Below, in pieces: positions 42,101 through 49,131 of a stretch of 64,000 nt of DNA. Origin of the DNA: Lycocorax pyrrhopterus obiensis (Eukaryota > Chordata > Aves > Passeriformes > Paradisaeidae). The notes under the pieces are model-generated. The model saw only the letters and a list, made by a program, of their open reading frames with translations. It was not told the origin of the DNA and made no database searches. Each line of letters opens with the position of its first letter. The stretch's first letter is position 1. The position numbers and the translations under genes are program-made. Where the stretch lies: contig JACSVZ010000037.1 in NCBI GenBank assembly GCA_014706295.1, forward strand, positions 434,001 to 498,000, written 5' to 3'.

Positions 42101-45100
42101 ACAGGGCATGTCAGTTTGTTGGATTGGGGTCTAAAGGCAGAATTTATCACTTCCCCCTTCTCCACCACAGTTACTGATCAGCTGTGTCAGGGGAGGGTGT
42201 CAGATGCTGTGTCTGTCACCCGTCAGAGCATCTGCCAAGGCAAAGGGTCGGAATTGCTGATGGTGGAGCTGGCAGAGGGAGGTACAGGTCCAGCAGGGTC
42301 ACTTGGTATCACCAGTGTCACTGGGCAGGCTCCATGTGCCACTCCAGGTTCTGCCTGAGGAAGAGTTTGCAATCTGCCACTTACTTGTGGCCCTGTGAGT
42401 TCACACTCGGGGTATCCCGTTTCCATCTCCTTTCAGGATCTTTGTGCCTATTCAGGCTGGCTCTTAGGCAGGGAGACTGGAAAGAGCAGTTTGTGACCAA
42501 AAAAAAATCACCAGTGTAGCCCATAGCAGAGCAGTGGCCTTTGTCATCAAGTCACACTGTTCATTCACTGTGACTCTCGCCATTAGGAACACCATTCAGC
42601 AGGAACACAGTGTTTCTTGTCGTGGAAAATAAGTACAAAATTATGCCTCTGACTTTTATCCTAGTATCATAATCAGAAACACATTTAAAGACCTGATTAT
42701 TTGCATATTTTCCTTCGGAGTTAAATCCATAAAAGGGGGTTTAATACCTTGCTCTACTGTTCTAACTAAATGTTTCCACATTTTTTTCCAGTTAGGCTCG
42801 CTGTTTCACTTCTGGAAAATATTGTGTAATTACTTCCTGATGTTGTTAAAAACCCCACAAATTCTCCAGAGATCTGGTTGCTTCTACTTTGTTCTACTGG
42901 GTCATGTTTCATTTAATTTTTCATTTTATTAATTTGAGATATTTTTAATAGTGTAGCTGTATGGGTTTAAAAAAAAATTGTATCTTGCAGTAGTATCTGA
43001 AAAGGTTAAAAATACCCATTTTAAGAACTAGACACTGAGAAGAAAGTAACAGTTGGCAAGAGCAAAGGTAATGATGCATGACTCAAACTTAGAACAAAAT
43101 GTAGAGCCTGAACTACAAATTAGCTAATGTTTCTGGGCTTCTCCATTAACTCGCTGACCTCTGTTTCCATTCCTCAGAATATATACATGCCACCAGTAAA
43201 AGTCTTGTGAGGAGAAGTACATGCATCATGTGGTGTTCTTACAGAGCAAATGCACCCCACGGTCAGTGCCCAGGTGCTGCCCCTGGAGTTGAGAGCAGCT
43301 GTCAGTGCCCCATTTCTCCCTGTGGACGTCCCGGTGTGCCCAGTGGCACTGTGACCCCGCTGGATCCGGGGCCTCCCTCAAACACTCGTGTTTGATGTGC
43401 CTGTCCAGGACATCAGGCTGTTCTTCTGCAGCTGTACTGCTACTCTGGGTTTGAATTAAGTTTTCTGTGACACTTCATAAAAAATGTCACTCTCCATCCT
43501 ATTTAACTAATTTCAAAGGCAGAACCTTGCCCCGAAGCGTTTGAACTCCGATGGAAAACTGCGGGGCAGCTGCTGGTTTCCGGAACTCTGTTAATGTTGT
43601 CTTTCACCTGGGTTCCTCTAAGCTGAAATCCACTTTTCTCCCAGTTTGTTTTACTTAAAGGAACACAGTTCATTTATCCCATCCTGGAGCTTCATCCAAG
43701 GGCAGAGCTGGGCAAAGCACGTTACAGGCCCTTTTTAATGAGGCTGGTTGTGCCCTTCTCAGCACTGACATGACAGTGTGGGCTGCAGTTGGTGTGTGCA
43801 CCTTTCCCAGTGTGAGGGGAGCGAGGGCAGGGACACAGCGCGGAGGGAAAGGCATGTTCAGTGCAGAGCAGTGTCTTTGAGAGGACTGGGAATGCAGAAT
43901 TACTGGAGTTAACCTTTTACACCACAAAAAGAAACCATGGCCTGACCTCTTGCCATATTTTTGGCTATTAACATACCTTTTATAGCTCTGGGTTTATTTG
44001 GCTACAGCTCAGAGTAGTTTGTGCACAGTGTTATTTAACTGGTAGAGCCAAGGGTGGTTTTGGAGATGGGGAACTTTTCTGTTTACCAGAAACACCAAGT
44101 AGTGACAAAGGTCACTGATTTCTGAGCCAGTGACAGATTCTGCAGGATATGAGGACAGCAGGGAGGTTTGTACGAGCAGTGGCTCAGAGGGAAGCAATTG
44201 GGAACCTGCCTGACAGCAGGAGAATCCTCCTTTACAGATGCATGTCAACCGTGGGGGCTGTTGGCAGAACTTTATTACTCTATTTAGCACTACTCTATTA
44301 CTCTACTCAGCTATGATTTCACATTCAAGTTGCTGATTTTTTCAGCATTTAAAAAGCCCCACTAATGAGGTTCATTTCAGTAGTAAATCAGAAGTGGGGG
44401 AGAAGCATTTGTGTTCGACTTCCATTTCACTTTTGCACCTTACAGTTATTCTTTTACACACCAGCCTTTTCAGCCATCACAACTCTCAATATTCCTAACT
44501 CACTCTTCTCTCCCTCTTCCTATTCATCACTCAGTCTAATCTCCCTGGGGAAACCTGCTTGCTGCTTAACCTCTCACCCCATGTTAAACAGCTAATTTCT
44601 CTTTTCTGCTACTGATCCTGGCAGCAGGTTCAACTTGTTTTTGGTTTTGAAGGCAGTGAGGTGTGGGGAGCAGGGAAGCACAGGAGGGTTACAGGATAAT
44701 GCTCTTGTCATAAATGTCTGCAAACCTTTCACATACCAGCTCTGGAACTGAAGTTAGTTGCAATTAAGCTTCAGCATTAGGACTTGCAGTGCTCCAGAGC
44801 AAGGAAATTACTGTTCCTAAGCCTTGTCAAAAGACATTTTTATGTGTCCCTGTAATGCCCACAGCTGGTGGCCAGGCAGGCAGCACTAATATTTGATTTA
44901 CAGCATGATCTTTTTATAACTAGGTGAGAGTGTCCTTTATCAGCTCCATTTCTAAACGGTTTAAATTAAATGCAGATGAATCGTACATGATGCACTACTG
45001 CATTTTCTGACAGACTTCTGAAGGCCACAGAACAGGTGAAGACAATGCTTAATTTGCTATTTTTAGCTTTAAGCTAATGATGTTTTCTCCTTTGTTGCAG

Positions 45101-46145
45101 TTTCATCGCCGTGGAGAACATCGACAGCTACTGTGTGCTCATCTCCTCCAAGGCTGTGTATTTCCTGAAGAGCGGGGACTGCACAGACAGGGATTCCATA
45201 TTCCTGGAGGTCAGGTATGATGACCTGTACCACTGCCTGGTGTCCAAGGACCACGGGAACGTGTACATCCAGCTCACCAAGAAGGCTGTGAACACGAGCA
45301 GCGGTGTGGCCATGCCAGGCCCCTCCCAACAGCGGCCCATGGTGAGGAGCTGGCACCCCTTTCCCCCTGTGCTCCCCTCGTGACCAAAGTGTTTCAGTCA
45401 CAGCCTTTGTTCTGTCAGCACTGAAAACAGCTGCTGCCCAGGTTTCAGTGACTGTAGAAGTTGCTCCCTAAACTCCTGAGAAAGCTGAAAAAAGGAAAAC
45501 CCTAAAATATTCCTGCAGGCAGGAAAGCAACAGGAAGAAGCATGTATTTACCTGTGAAAGGCTTTTAACTTTACCACATAAATTGAACTTGGGTACTTTG
45601 CTGTCTGTTTAATCTTCTCCTACATGTAGTATTTTTTTACTGTGAGGTCTCTAATGCTGGAACCAGCGTTTATATTTTGTGCCATTACAGTAGTTGCTCG
45701 GGGGCTGTCCTACAGGCCCAGTTACAAGCTCACCCCTGACCCAAGTCAGTTCACATTCCAAACAGACCAGCCAGATAAAAGGTGGGAGGGGAGGCAAAGG
45801 AAATAACCTCAGATAGGGCACAATGTTCCTGCTCTCACCCTTGAATATCTGTGTGTGCACCTGGTGCTCCCTCTCACTTCTTCCTTACTCCAGCCTCAAG
45901 GATGAGAAGGAAACTCCACTGAAGCCTTTCTGTCCCTTACTTCAAGTCTAAAATCTATTCTGTTTTAGCTGACAGCAGGAGCATGTTAAGAAAAATCCCC
46001 TTTCTTTCTGCAGGTGAAAGTGAAATCGGAAGCTCTGGCAGTAAAGCTGTCCCAAGAAATCAACTATGCAAAGAGCCTTTATTATGAGCAGCAGCTGATG
46101 CTGAGACTCAGTGAAAATCAAGAGCAACTCGAGCTGGACTCTTGA
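1..46145 (+). CDS. VPS13D: VPS13D, 3' part: 15 exons encoding the last 733 residues and stop
   Basis: The joined exons are 1-115, 459-567, 1331-1510, 1772-1888, 2212-2361, 2516-2665, 3487-3583, 5154-5302, 7839-7973, 8312-8479, 22701-22833, 24660-24855, 41415-41546, 45101-45341 and 46014-46145. All introns are GT-AG and all phases agree. The product matches my memory of vertebrate VPS13D, for example YEPLMLRRPDRRR, LGNPMGLLNDVSEGVTGL, the PH-like segment FFIAVENIDSYCVLISSKAV and the end LMLRLSENQEQLELDS. VPS13D is a bridge-like lipid transporter at ER contacts with mitochondria and peroxisomes and is needed for mitochondrial morphology. The fragment starts after the VAB domain. Fragment residues 1-355 are the beta-rich last part of the transport rod, about 356-566 the ATG2_C-like helices, about 610-690 the PH-like domain and 691-733 the terminal helix. 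The 5' part of the gene (roughly 3,650 residues) lies left of the window. No frameshift or internal stop was seen. Confidence 0.96.
116..458 (+). other. Intron 1
   Basis: GTATTG donor and CCCCTGCAG acceptor. The intron is 343 bases of unique AT-leaning sequence. Short frames on the minus strand here have no support as genes. Confidence 0.8.
459..567 (+). CDS. VPS13D: VPS13D fragment exon 2
   Basis: One base completes the split arginine codon and 36 codons follow, from YEPLMLRRPDRRRSTTQTW to the end CGIHGLVVQ. The acceptor is CCCCTGCAG and the donor is GTCAGT. The basic stretch RRPDRRR is nearly invariant in VPS13D as I recall it. Confidence 0.95.
568..1330 (+). other. Intron 2
   Basis: 763 bases of AT-rich unique sequence with a GTCAGT donor and a strong pyrimidine tract before the acceptor at 1330. 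I see no gene or recognisable repeat in it. Confidence 0.85.
1331..1510 (+). CDS. VPS13D: VPS13D fragment exon 3
   Basis: Sixty codons in phase 0 on both sides. It contains DGAEVVLGPD, LLGPVPPEQQF and NQKMRPGSG, all characteristic of VPS13D. The acceptor TTTCTTCAG and donor GTGACA flank it. It forms part of the beta-rich segment preceding the C-terminal helices. Confidence 0.96.
1772..1888 (+). CDS. VPS13D: VPS13D fragment exon 4
   Basis: Thirty-nine codons in phase 0, starting ITDFNQRR and ending KNPDTEQELE. The first half (QRRNDRSFSEGEE) is polar and probably loop-like. The second half (LPVTEQDL, NPDTEQELE) is close to the mammalian sequence as remembered. The acceptor is TTGTTTTCAG and the donor is GTAAGA. 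Confidence 0.94.
1889..2211 (+). other. Intron 4
   Basis: 323 bases that end in a long T-rich tract before the acceptor at 2211. The 120-codon frame from 2062 to 2424 is exon 5 read through from this intron and into the next, not a separate gene. Confidence 0.85.
2212..2361 (+). CDS. VPS13D: VPS13D fragment exon 5
   Basis: Fifty codons in phase 0, from VLVKLEGGIGLSLVNKVPEE to LELSVHDIQ. This is the GIGLSLVNKVPEELVFASL motif found at the start of the last beta segment in VPS13 proteins. Most members carry a related GIGISLVN-type sequence. The acceptor has a strong T/C tract and the donor is GTATTT. Confidence 0.97.
2516..2665 (+). CDS. VPS13D: VPS13D fragment exon 6
   Basis: Fifty codons in phase 0, beginning VDNQLIGTTRPFML and ending FPSKNALTDIYK. 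The VDNQL motif is a family hallmark of the strand that follows the I-Q-V-D-N-Q turn in VPS13 and ATG2-related proteins. The acceptor is CTGTGTAG and the donor is GTAAAC. Confidence 0.97.
2666..3486 (+). other. Intron 6
   Basis: 821 bases of AT-rich unique sequence. The minus-strand 153-codon frame overlapping 2477-2938 is the shadow of exon 6 plus intron. I see no other content. Confidence 0.85.
3487..3583 (+). CDS. VPS13D: VPS13D fragment exon 7
   Basis: Thirty-two codons plus one base. It reads HLMITARKFTVQIEEKLL through LKLLSFFGYNHSES, and the next codon (Glu) is split 1+2. The acceptor is CTCTGTAG. The donor GTGTGG lacks the usual A at +3/+4 and is the weakest of the fourteen, yet the protein join to exon 8 (ES-EVEKYDENLHEK) is exactly as expected. 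Confidence 0.95.
3584..5153 (+). other. Intron 7
   Basis: 1,570 bases, AT-rich and unique. Short T runs near 4450 and 5040-5110 are ordinary. No repeat family or gene was recognised. Confidence 0.8.
5154..5302 (+). CDS. VPS13D: VPS13D fragment exon 8
   Basis: Two bases complete the split Glu codon and 49 codons follow: VEKYDENLHEK, then RYYFENLKISVPQIKLSVF and TSNKLPLDLK. The acceptor is GGATGCAG and the donor is GTACAC. The YYFENLKISVPQIKLS segment is the amphipathic beta strand pattern of the last rod repeat. The bird-specific variation lies in the short VVEQGGGQK loop. Confidence 0.97.
5303..7838 (+). other. Intron 8
   Basis: 2,536 bases of AT-rich unique sequence. A small degenerate tandem repeat lies at 6288-6347 (listed separately). 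Short open frames around 5933-6640 show no family resemblance and are not called as genes. Confidence 0.8.
6288..6347. repeat. Degenerate tandem repeat, about four 16-base units
   Basis: The unit is approximately GATATTCCTTGCCTGT, present about four times with substitutions and one base lost in the third copy. It is intronic and isolated, so it looks like a decayed minisatellite. Confidence 0.7.
7839..7973 (+). CDS. VPS13D: VPS13D fragment exon 9
   Basis: Forty-five codons in phase 0: ALKSTLGFPLIRFEDAVINL, then DPFTRVHPYETQEF and INDIRKHFQE. The start is set by the acceptor TTTTACTTACTCAG, which gives LPLDLK-ALKSTLGF. The frame stays open 23 codons upstream of the acceptor, but no in-phase upstream acceptor was found. 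The donor is GTTAGT. This exon opens the C-terminal region shared by VPS13 proteins (LIRFEDA pattern). Confidence 0.97.
7974..8311 (+). other. Intron 9
   Basis: 338 bases with a run of eight T near 8237. Nothing gene-like is seen. Confidence 0.85.
8312..8479 (+). CDS. VPS13D: VPS13D fragment exon 10 (LGNP helix region)
   Basis: Fifty-six codons in phase 0: ELLSQAARILGSVDFLGNP, then GLLNDVSEGVTGLIKYGNVG and IRNVTHGVSNSAAK. This is the most conserved stretch of the VPS13 C-terminus and is homologous to the ATG2 C-terminal helices. In the family these amphipathic helices bind organelle or lipid-droplet membranes. The acceptor is GGTTTTACAG and the donor is GTAAAA. Confidence 0.98.
14970..15370. 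promoter_or_regulatory. CpG-containing intronic block, candidate regulatory element
   Basis: This GC- and CpG-rich patch, including CCGGCGG, GCGGGCACC and CGCGGCCGCC, stands out in an AT-rich CpG-poor intron. It is followed by a homeodomain-type core TAATTA within GAGCTAATTAAAGCTC (15321-15336) and an AT-rich TGACATAAATAC segment. I recognise no repeat family in it. Function is inferred from composition only. Confidence 0.3.
18367..18388 (+). repeat. Homopolymer of 22 G
   Basis: An uninterrupted G run between AGACGT and AAGTCAAG. It can form G-quadruplexes and is prone to length error in assembly. The exact length should be treated as uncertain. Confidence 0.95.
20933..20945 (+). repeat. Short CA microsatellite
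   Basis: A short (CA)n run about 35 bases left of the LTR's left target-site copy. It is too short to be notable by itself. Confidence 0.8.
20981..20985. repeat. Left target-site duplication of the solo LTR
   Basis: ACACT immediately before the TG of the LTR. It matches 22175-22179 exactly. Confidence 0.8.
20986..22174. mobile_element. Solo LTR of an avian endogenous retrovirus with intact target-site duplication
   Basis: A 1,189-base element begins TGTTGGAGG and ends ACCAGGACA. It is flanked on both sides by ACACT (20981-20985 and 22175-22179), a 5-base target-site duplication. It is GC-rich and CpG-rich against an AT-rich intron, and includes a GGA-rich stretch, a (CT)n run (about 21219-21233) and GTT repeats (about 21975-22005). 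The right end, with CCTGCCTTCCTTGGCAGAC and TGTCCTTTAAACCAGGACA, resembles a common songbird ERV LTR as I remember it. No gag or pol lies inside or beside it, so it is a solo LTR left by recombination. Orientation is unresolved. An AGTAAA at about 22021 near the right end favours +, but both ends obey TG...CA. The ORFs inside it are not genes. Confidence 0.85.
22175..22179. repeat. Right target-site duplication of the solo LTR
   Basis: ACACT immediately after the terminal CA of the LTR. It matches 20981-20985 exactly. Confidence 0.8.
22701..22833 (+). CDS. VPS13D: VPS13D fragment exon 11
   Basis: Forty-four codons plus one base: FAGTLSDGLGKTMDNRHQ, then EREYIRYHAATSGEHLVAGI and HGLAH, with the next Gly codon split 1+2. 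The acceptor TTCTCTTGCAG is strong and the donor is GTAACC. The GTLSDGLGK helix and the HLVAGIHGLAHGIIGG join are VPS13D-type sequence within the glycine-rich helical region. Confidence 0.97.
22834..24659 (+). other. Intron 11
   Basis: 1,826 bases of AT-rich unique sequence, with poly-T at about 23153-23164. No repeat family or gene was recognised. Confidence 0.85.
24660..24855 (+). CDS. VPS13D: VPS13D fragment exon 12
   Basis: Two bases finish Gly, 64 codons follow and two bases start Arg. The product reads IIGGLTSVITSTVEGVKTEG, GVSGFISGLGKGLVGTVTKP and ALDFASETAQAVRDT. The GLGKGLVGTVTKPVAGALD repeat is the family signature of the final amphipathic helices. Codons are notably more GC- and CpG-rich than in exons 1-11. 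The acceptor is CTTTGCCAG and the donor is GTCAGC. Confidence 0.98.
26454..26507 (+). repeat. TTTTA-rich microsatellite
   Basis: An interrupted array of TTTTA and TTTA units. It reads as T/A only for more than 40 bases. It may be the tail of an old retroposon, but no body is recognisable. Confidence 0.85.
27100..27320. promoter_or_regulatory. Candidate conserved non-coding element in intron 12
   Basis: The block contains GCTGACTCAGC (a MARE/AP-1-like palindrome near 27147-27157), TTAATTGCAGTTGCATTTAA and CTAATTACATGG, a dense set of homeodomain- and octamer-like cores. There is no repeat resemblance. The call rests on motif density by eye. Confidence 0.28.
28836..28857 (+). repeat. Short direct duplication
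   Basis: The word TTTCTTTGAGCAGAT occurs twice in tandem with overlap. It is probably replication slippage. Confidence 0.6.
33633..33725 (+). mobile_element. Old ERV LTR fragment
   Basis: The stretch beginning TGCCCTGGTTTCAGCTAGGA and continuing through CAGTGCTGTGTTTTGGATTT resembles the start of a widespread avian ERV LTR (TGTCCTGGTTTCAGCTGGGA type) as I remember it. The likeness fades after about 90 bases, so only a 5' LTR scrap remains. This is a memory-based match without an alignment. Confidence 0.6.
34090..34760. promoter_or_regulatory. CpG-containing intronic block, candidate regulatory element
   Basis: A run of non-repeat sequence keeps many CpGs (for example GCCCGCGTGGGCCGGCCC, CCAGCGCCAGCCCCGAG, ATCGTTAAGGCGTG) inside an AT-rich intron. 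It also carries GCCAATGAG (inverted-CCAAT-like, about 34625), GATAA, CATAAATTTAA and CCATTGATTGCGG. No open frame with family resemblance spans it. I infer an enhancer or internal promoter, and conservation is untested. Confidence 0.35.
35498..35642 (+). mobile_element. CR1 LINE 3'-end fragment
   Basis: The order CCTGGCAGTGTCTAAGGCCA, GGAGCAACCTGGGATAG, CCCGTGGCAGGGGGTGGAAC, ATGAGCTTTAAGGCC, CTTCCAGCCCAAACCA is the classic avian CR1 3' tail. It is 5'-truncated, as CR1 copies usually are, and has no target-site duplication. Confidence 0.9.
41415..41546 (+). CDS. VPS13D: VPS13D fragment exon 13
   Basis: One base finishes Arg, 43 codons follow and two bases start Phe. The product reads TQAERVRKPRCCRGPQGL, LPRYLESQAEGQEQL and FKLTDNIQDE. 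The RKPRCC...GPQGLLPRY motif links the helical region to the PH-like domain. Residues QEQLFKLTDN continue into the first PH strand. The acceptor is CTTGCTGCAG and the donor is a consensus GTGAGT. Confidence 0.97.
41547..45100 (+). other. Intron 13
   Basis: 3,554 bases. It begins with about 100 unique bases, then a CR1 fragment (41648-42075). The rest, 42080-45100, is unique sequence with no gene recognised. Several 60-135-codon frames overlap the CR1 and are not genes. Confidence 0.85.
41648..42075 (+). mobile_element. CR1 LINE fragment
   Basis: It contains CAGTTCTGGGCCCTCA, GGACATTGAGAGGCTGGAGC, CAGCCTGGAGAAAAGGAGGC and TTTAGGTTGGATATTGGGG, then CATCCCTGGAGGGATTTAAA, in the order of the avian CR1 ORF2 end and 3' UTR. 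It stops before the usual terminal tail, so it is truncated at both ends. Confidence 0.9.
45101..45341 (+). CDS. VPS13D: VPS13D fragment exon 14 (PH-like domain)
   Basis: One base plus 80 codons: FIAVENIDSYCVLISSKAVY, FLKSGDCTDRDSIFLEVRYD and LYHCLVSKDHGNVYIQLTKK, ending GPSQQRPM. This is the C-terminal PH-like domain: alternating hydrophobic strands and a conserved basic TKK near the end. In VPS13 paralogues this domain contributes to organelle targeting. The exon is GC-rich. The acceptor TTTGTTGCAG is strong and the donor is GTGAGG. Confidence 0.97.
45342..46013 (+). other. Intron 14
   Basis: 672 bases between the PH-like exon and the terminal exon. I recall that human VPS13D hosts an H/ACA snoRNA (SNORA59A) in one of its last introns. 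By eye I could not identify H and ACA boxes with flanking hairpins here or in intron 13. Confidence 0.8.
46014..46145 (+). CDS. VPS13D: VPS13D terminal coding exon
   Basis: Forty-three codons then TGA at 46143-46145: VKVKSEALAVKLSQEINYAK, SLYYEQQLMLRLSENQ and EQLELDS. The last 30 residues form a probable helix (EINYAKSLYYEQQLMLRL), and the exact C-terminus EQLELDS is as in mammalian VPS13D from memory. The acceptor is TTTCTTTCTGCAG. Confidence 0.98.
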   Translation: MKVKSEALAVKLSQEINYAKSLYYEQQLMLRLSENQEQLELDS

Positions 46146-46455
46146 AAATCCACTTCCTCACTGCCAGAAAGAGCTGCAAGTACCAGGCTGGAGCCAGAAT
46201 TGTATGACTAGAGAAGGAAAAAATATAATTTTAGTACTTAGAGAAAACAAAAGAGGTGGCTTTTCTATTTTATGCACCAGTTGTATAACAGAGGTGTAGC
46301 TGACACAGCTTTGGGTGTGGGAGAAGCCCTGTATTTTGCTAACATGTATATATGTACACGTGTCCATGTAAATACGACCGGCAGCAGGTGTTGGTATAAA
46401 TATGAGTCTGTTTACTGTGTAAAGAAATTAAAGGAGCTCTACTGAGTCGTACTGC
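46146..46455 (+). other. VPS13D: VPS13D 3' UTR, proximal form
   Basis: About 300 bases follow the stop before an ATTAAA (46427-46432). A T-rich tract at about 46474-46497 lies at a suitable distance as a downstream element. A longer UTR is possible because AATAAA also occurs at 46551, 46989, 47552 and 48527. Confidence 0.6.
46427..46432 (+). promoter_or_regulatory. Probable proximal poly(A) signal
   Basis: ATTAAA lies about 280 bases after the stop, with a pyrimidine/T-rich stretch some 40-65 bases further on. This fits cleavage near 46450. Confidence 0.55.
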
Positions 46456-47649
46456 ACTACCTGACACAAGCCCTTCTCTCTCTCTGTCTTTTTTTTAATC
46501 CTTGAGAAAACTGATTTTCACAGTGCAGGAATGTAGATAAACCTTTAAAAAATAAAATGAAGAATTAATTTCAGCTGTTGAAGCACAGGTGTCCCATGGT
46601 TTGGAGCTTTAACACCATGAGTAGGGTGCATTAACACTGTGATTAGGGGGCATTGGTTGGGTTGTTTGGTGGGCTTTTTGTTGTTTTTTTCTCTTAAGTC
46701 ACTAATACAGGTAAATACAGGAGACCTGGTCTTGCACTGAAATGTCAGCCTCTTTTTTAACAAAAATACTGCATTTTGGTAAAACAGGGAAGATTCAGTT
46801 TTACATTCACAGTCTGCATCTCAAGGCCCCTATTTGTGACTTGTTTTTGAAGTAGTTGAAGTGAGCAGCCTTGGAAATTGAATCTTTAACTTCAGATTTT
46901 TCCTTCCCTCAGGTGGAGGAAGGGTGGGGGGAGAGGAGATCACCAGTTTGTTTGGCTTCGCAACATCTTCAGAAGTGAACTTCTAAATAATAAAAATAAC
47001 AAGTTGGGTTTTTTTCCCAGTGTTGTACATCACATCAGTATTTGTCTCATTAACTGAAGAGGGAGGAATGAGTGCTCTTAAACATCTTAACCCACAGGAA
47101 CTGGAACCCTCAGTGTCACATTTACTCCCTGGAGGTGCCAGGCTTGGGGATGAAGACACAACTCTCCTGTAACTGCTGAGTAACCTACATTTTAAAGTAT
47201 TATTTTATAAACCTTTTGACTCAGTGTAAGTAGAGCTTTAAAAGGTAAAGTAATTTGTAGGTAAAGTCCTTTCATGAAGACACATGGGAATATTTTGGTG
47301 CTGAAGTTTAGAATGAAACCAGTTCTGAGCTCTTGTAAAATGCTGGGCTGCTAAAGGTGGGGAGGGAAAACAAGGAGTAGTTCACTGCTGCGTTGAGCAT
47401 TTCCAGGGATGGATGGAGCACTTGGGGTCTGTAACCATCCATGAGGACATGATGTGCAAACACCAGAGCAGTCACTGAACAGTGGCACTCTTGGCGTGCC
47501 CTGAACTCAGAGAGCCATTTGTGTGAAAAAACCTGTCCAGCTTCAAGGTGCAATAAAGAGTAGATGAAATTACACCTCAGCAGGGGTAGGAAGGAAGAAC
47601 TGTCTCTAACTGGTAAAGAGATGCCACACAGCATGGAAATGACACGTGA

Positions 47650-47882
47650 GGAAATGACACCTCTCCGTATCTTCCTTCTCTACTCTCCTCCCCTTTCCTT
47701 GCCTGTTTTCCCTGTCCTCTTGTCCCCTTTACCAACCTGTCACATCCTGTCCTCCCTTTTCCCATCCTTTCCACCTTTGCTCCTCTTTACTGTCCTCCTC
47801 CTCCTCCTCCTGCCCTCCCCTTTATTCCCCTTTTCTCCCCTTTACTGTCCTGCCCTCTCCTCCCTTGCCCTTTTCCCTGGCC
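47650..47882 (+). repeat. Pyrimidine-rich tract with short CTC array
   Basis: Over 200 bases of mostly C and T, with CCTCCTCCTCCTCCT at about 47793-47810. The strand asymmetry is strong. It generates spurious frames on both strands. Confidence 0.85.
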
Positions 47883-48526
47883 CATAGTTTCACTCCAGTG
47901 CTCCTGCAAAGGTGAACAAATCCAGGGGCTGTGTCCACACTGTCCCTGCTGGAAACAGCCCCACACGACCCCACTAACTGCCCCTGTCACCAAGTCAGAC
48001 TCAGGACCCAGGCTTAGCTTGTCTGCCCACTCCTGAGACAGGGAACGTCCTCACTTTCTCAAGGCATGAAAGTAACTGGAAAAAAGATACTTTTAGGCTC
48101 CAAAACCAGGGATGAAGTTCTGTGTGTCCTTCTGCATCTGTGCCATGTTCACAGGGAAAACCCCTTTTCCTTGCCATCATTGCTGGATCATCAATGGTCC
48201 TGTTCCCAACAGCTCCTACAGCTTGAGGGGTTCCTGCAGCGATGGGAGCATGGGGCAAATATGAAGAACACTCTTCCCTCCCCTCTGCTCCTGACAGAGT
48301 CCCAATAACTCAGTGTGATGAACCATCTGAGCAGCTCCAGTCCCAAAGGCTGTTTTCCAAAGCAGTGCAGTGTTTACATTTTTGTGGGGAGAAGCTAAGT
48401 GGCTAAATGGGCCCCATCTCAAACCAGAGCAATAATCAGACATTTCCCAGTGACAGGGACCTTTTGATCTCGTCACTCATTTCCTAGACTGCATGATGCT
48501 TTTCAACATTTATCTATTTTCTCTTC

Positions 48527-48532
48527 AATAAA
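48527..48532 (+). promoter_or_regulatory. Possible distal poly(A) signal
   Basis: AATAAA followed within 50 bases by T-rich sequence. If used it would give a 3' UTR of about 2.4 kb, comparable to the long UTR I recall for human VPS13D. No transcript evidence is available here. Confidence 0.35.
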
Positions 48533-49039
48533 ATACTTTGTAACATCTTAGCCCAACTATATATACTTTTTTAACTTCTTTTTCTCGCTAAAGCACAGTT
48601 TAGTATGAACCTGTGCACAACCCACTGGGCTGACAAATCCTCTCAGCCCTTGCTCTGTTTTTCTTCTCAGAGGAACCTGCCTTGATTTGCTGCTCACAAT
48701 GGCTTCACCTCTGGTACCTCACACTGAAAAAGCACCGTTCAGTGAATATACTCTCTTTAGATTACAGGTTGCTGCACAGATATTTTAAAAAAACCCAACA
48801 AAGCAAAATCAAAGCACATTTTAATTAAGTCAAGAGCTGCTCAAAATCCACTTATACAAGTTTTCTTCTGACAGTAACACTGTGCATGTGTATGCTTCTG
48901 TACTACTTTTAATATATACACCCACCCCCAAATGTAGATATACTTCAAAATTCTCTTGAAAAGCAAAGGCTGGGTTCCAAACTCCTCTATTCCGCCCTCC
49001 TAAAGGCAGGGTTGTTGCAAAGAAAGAACAATCTTATTT

Positions 49040-49131
49040 TTCTGAAAATAAATACAATAAAGTAAAATAAAAAAAATAAAACAAAATAAATTAAACAATA
49101 GTTAAAATTAAACAAAATAAAATAATAAAAT
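49040..49131 (+). repeat. A-rich AAATA/AAAAC low-complexity tract
   Basis: Nearly all A with interspersed T and C, made of AAATA, AAAATA and AAACAAAAT words. It is a simple repeat rather than a gene end. Confidence 0.85.

Noticed and set aside
41540..42358. Two 135-codon + strand frames near exon 13
   Set aside because: The first runs through CR1 sequence. The second overlaps the CR1 end and unique intron. Neither looks like a gene.
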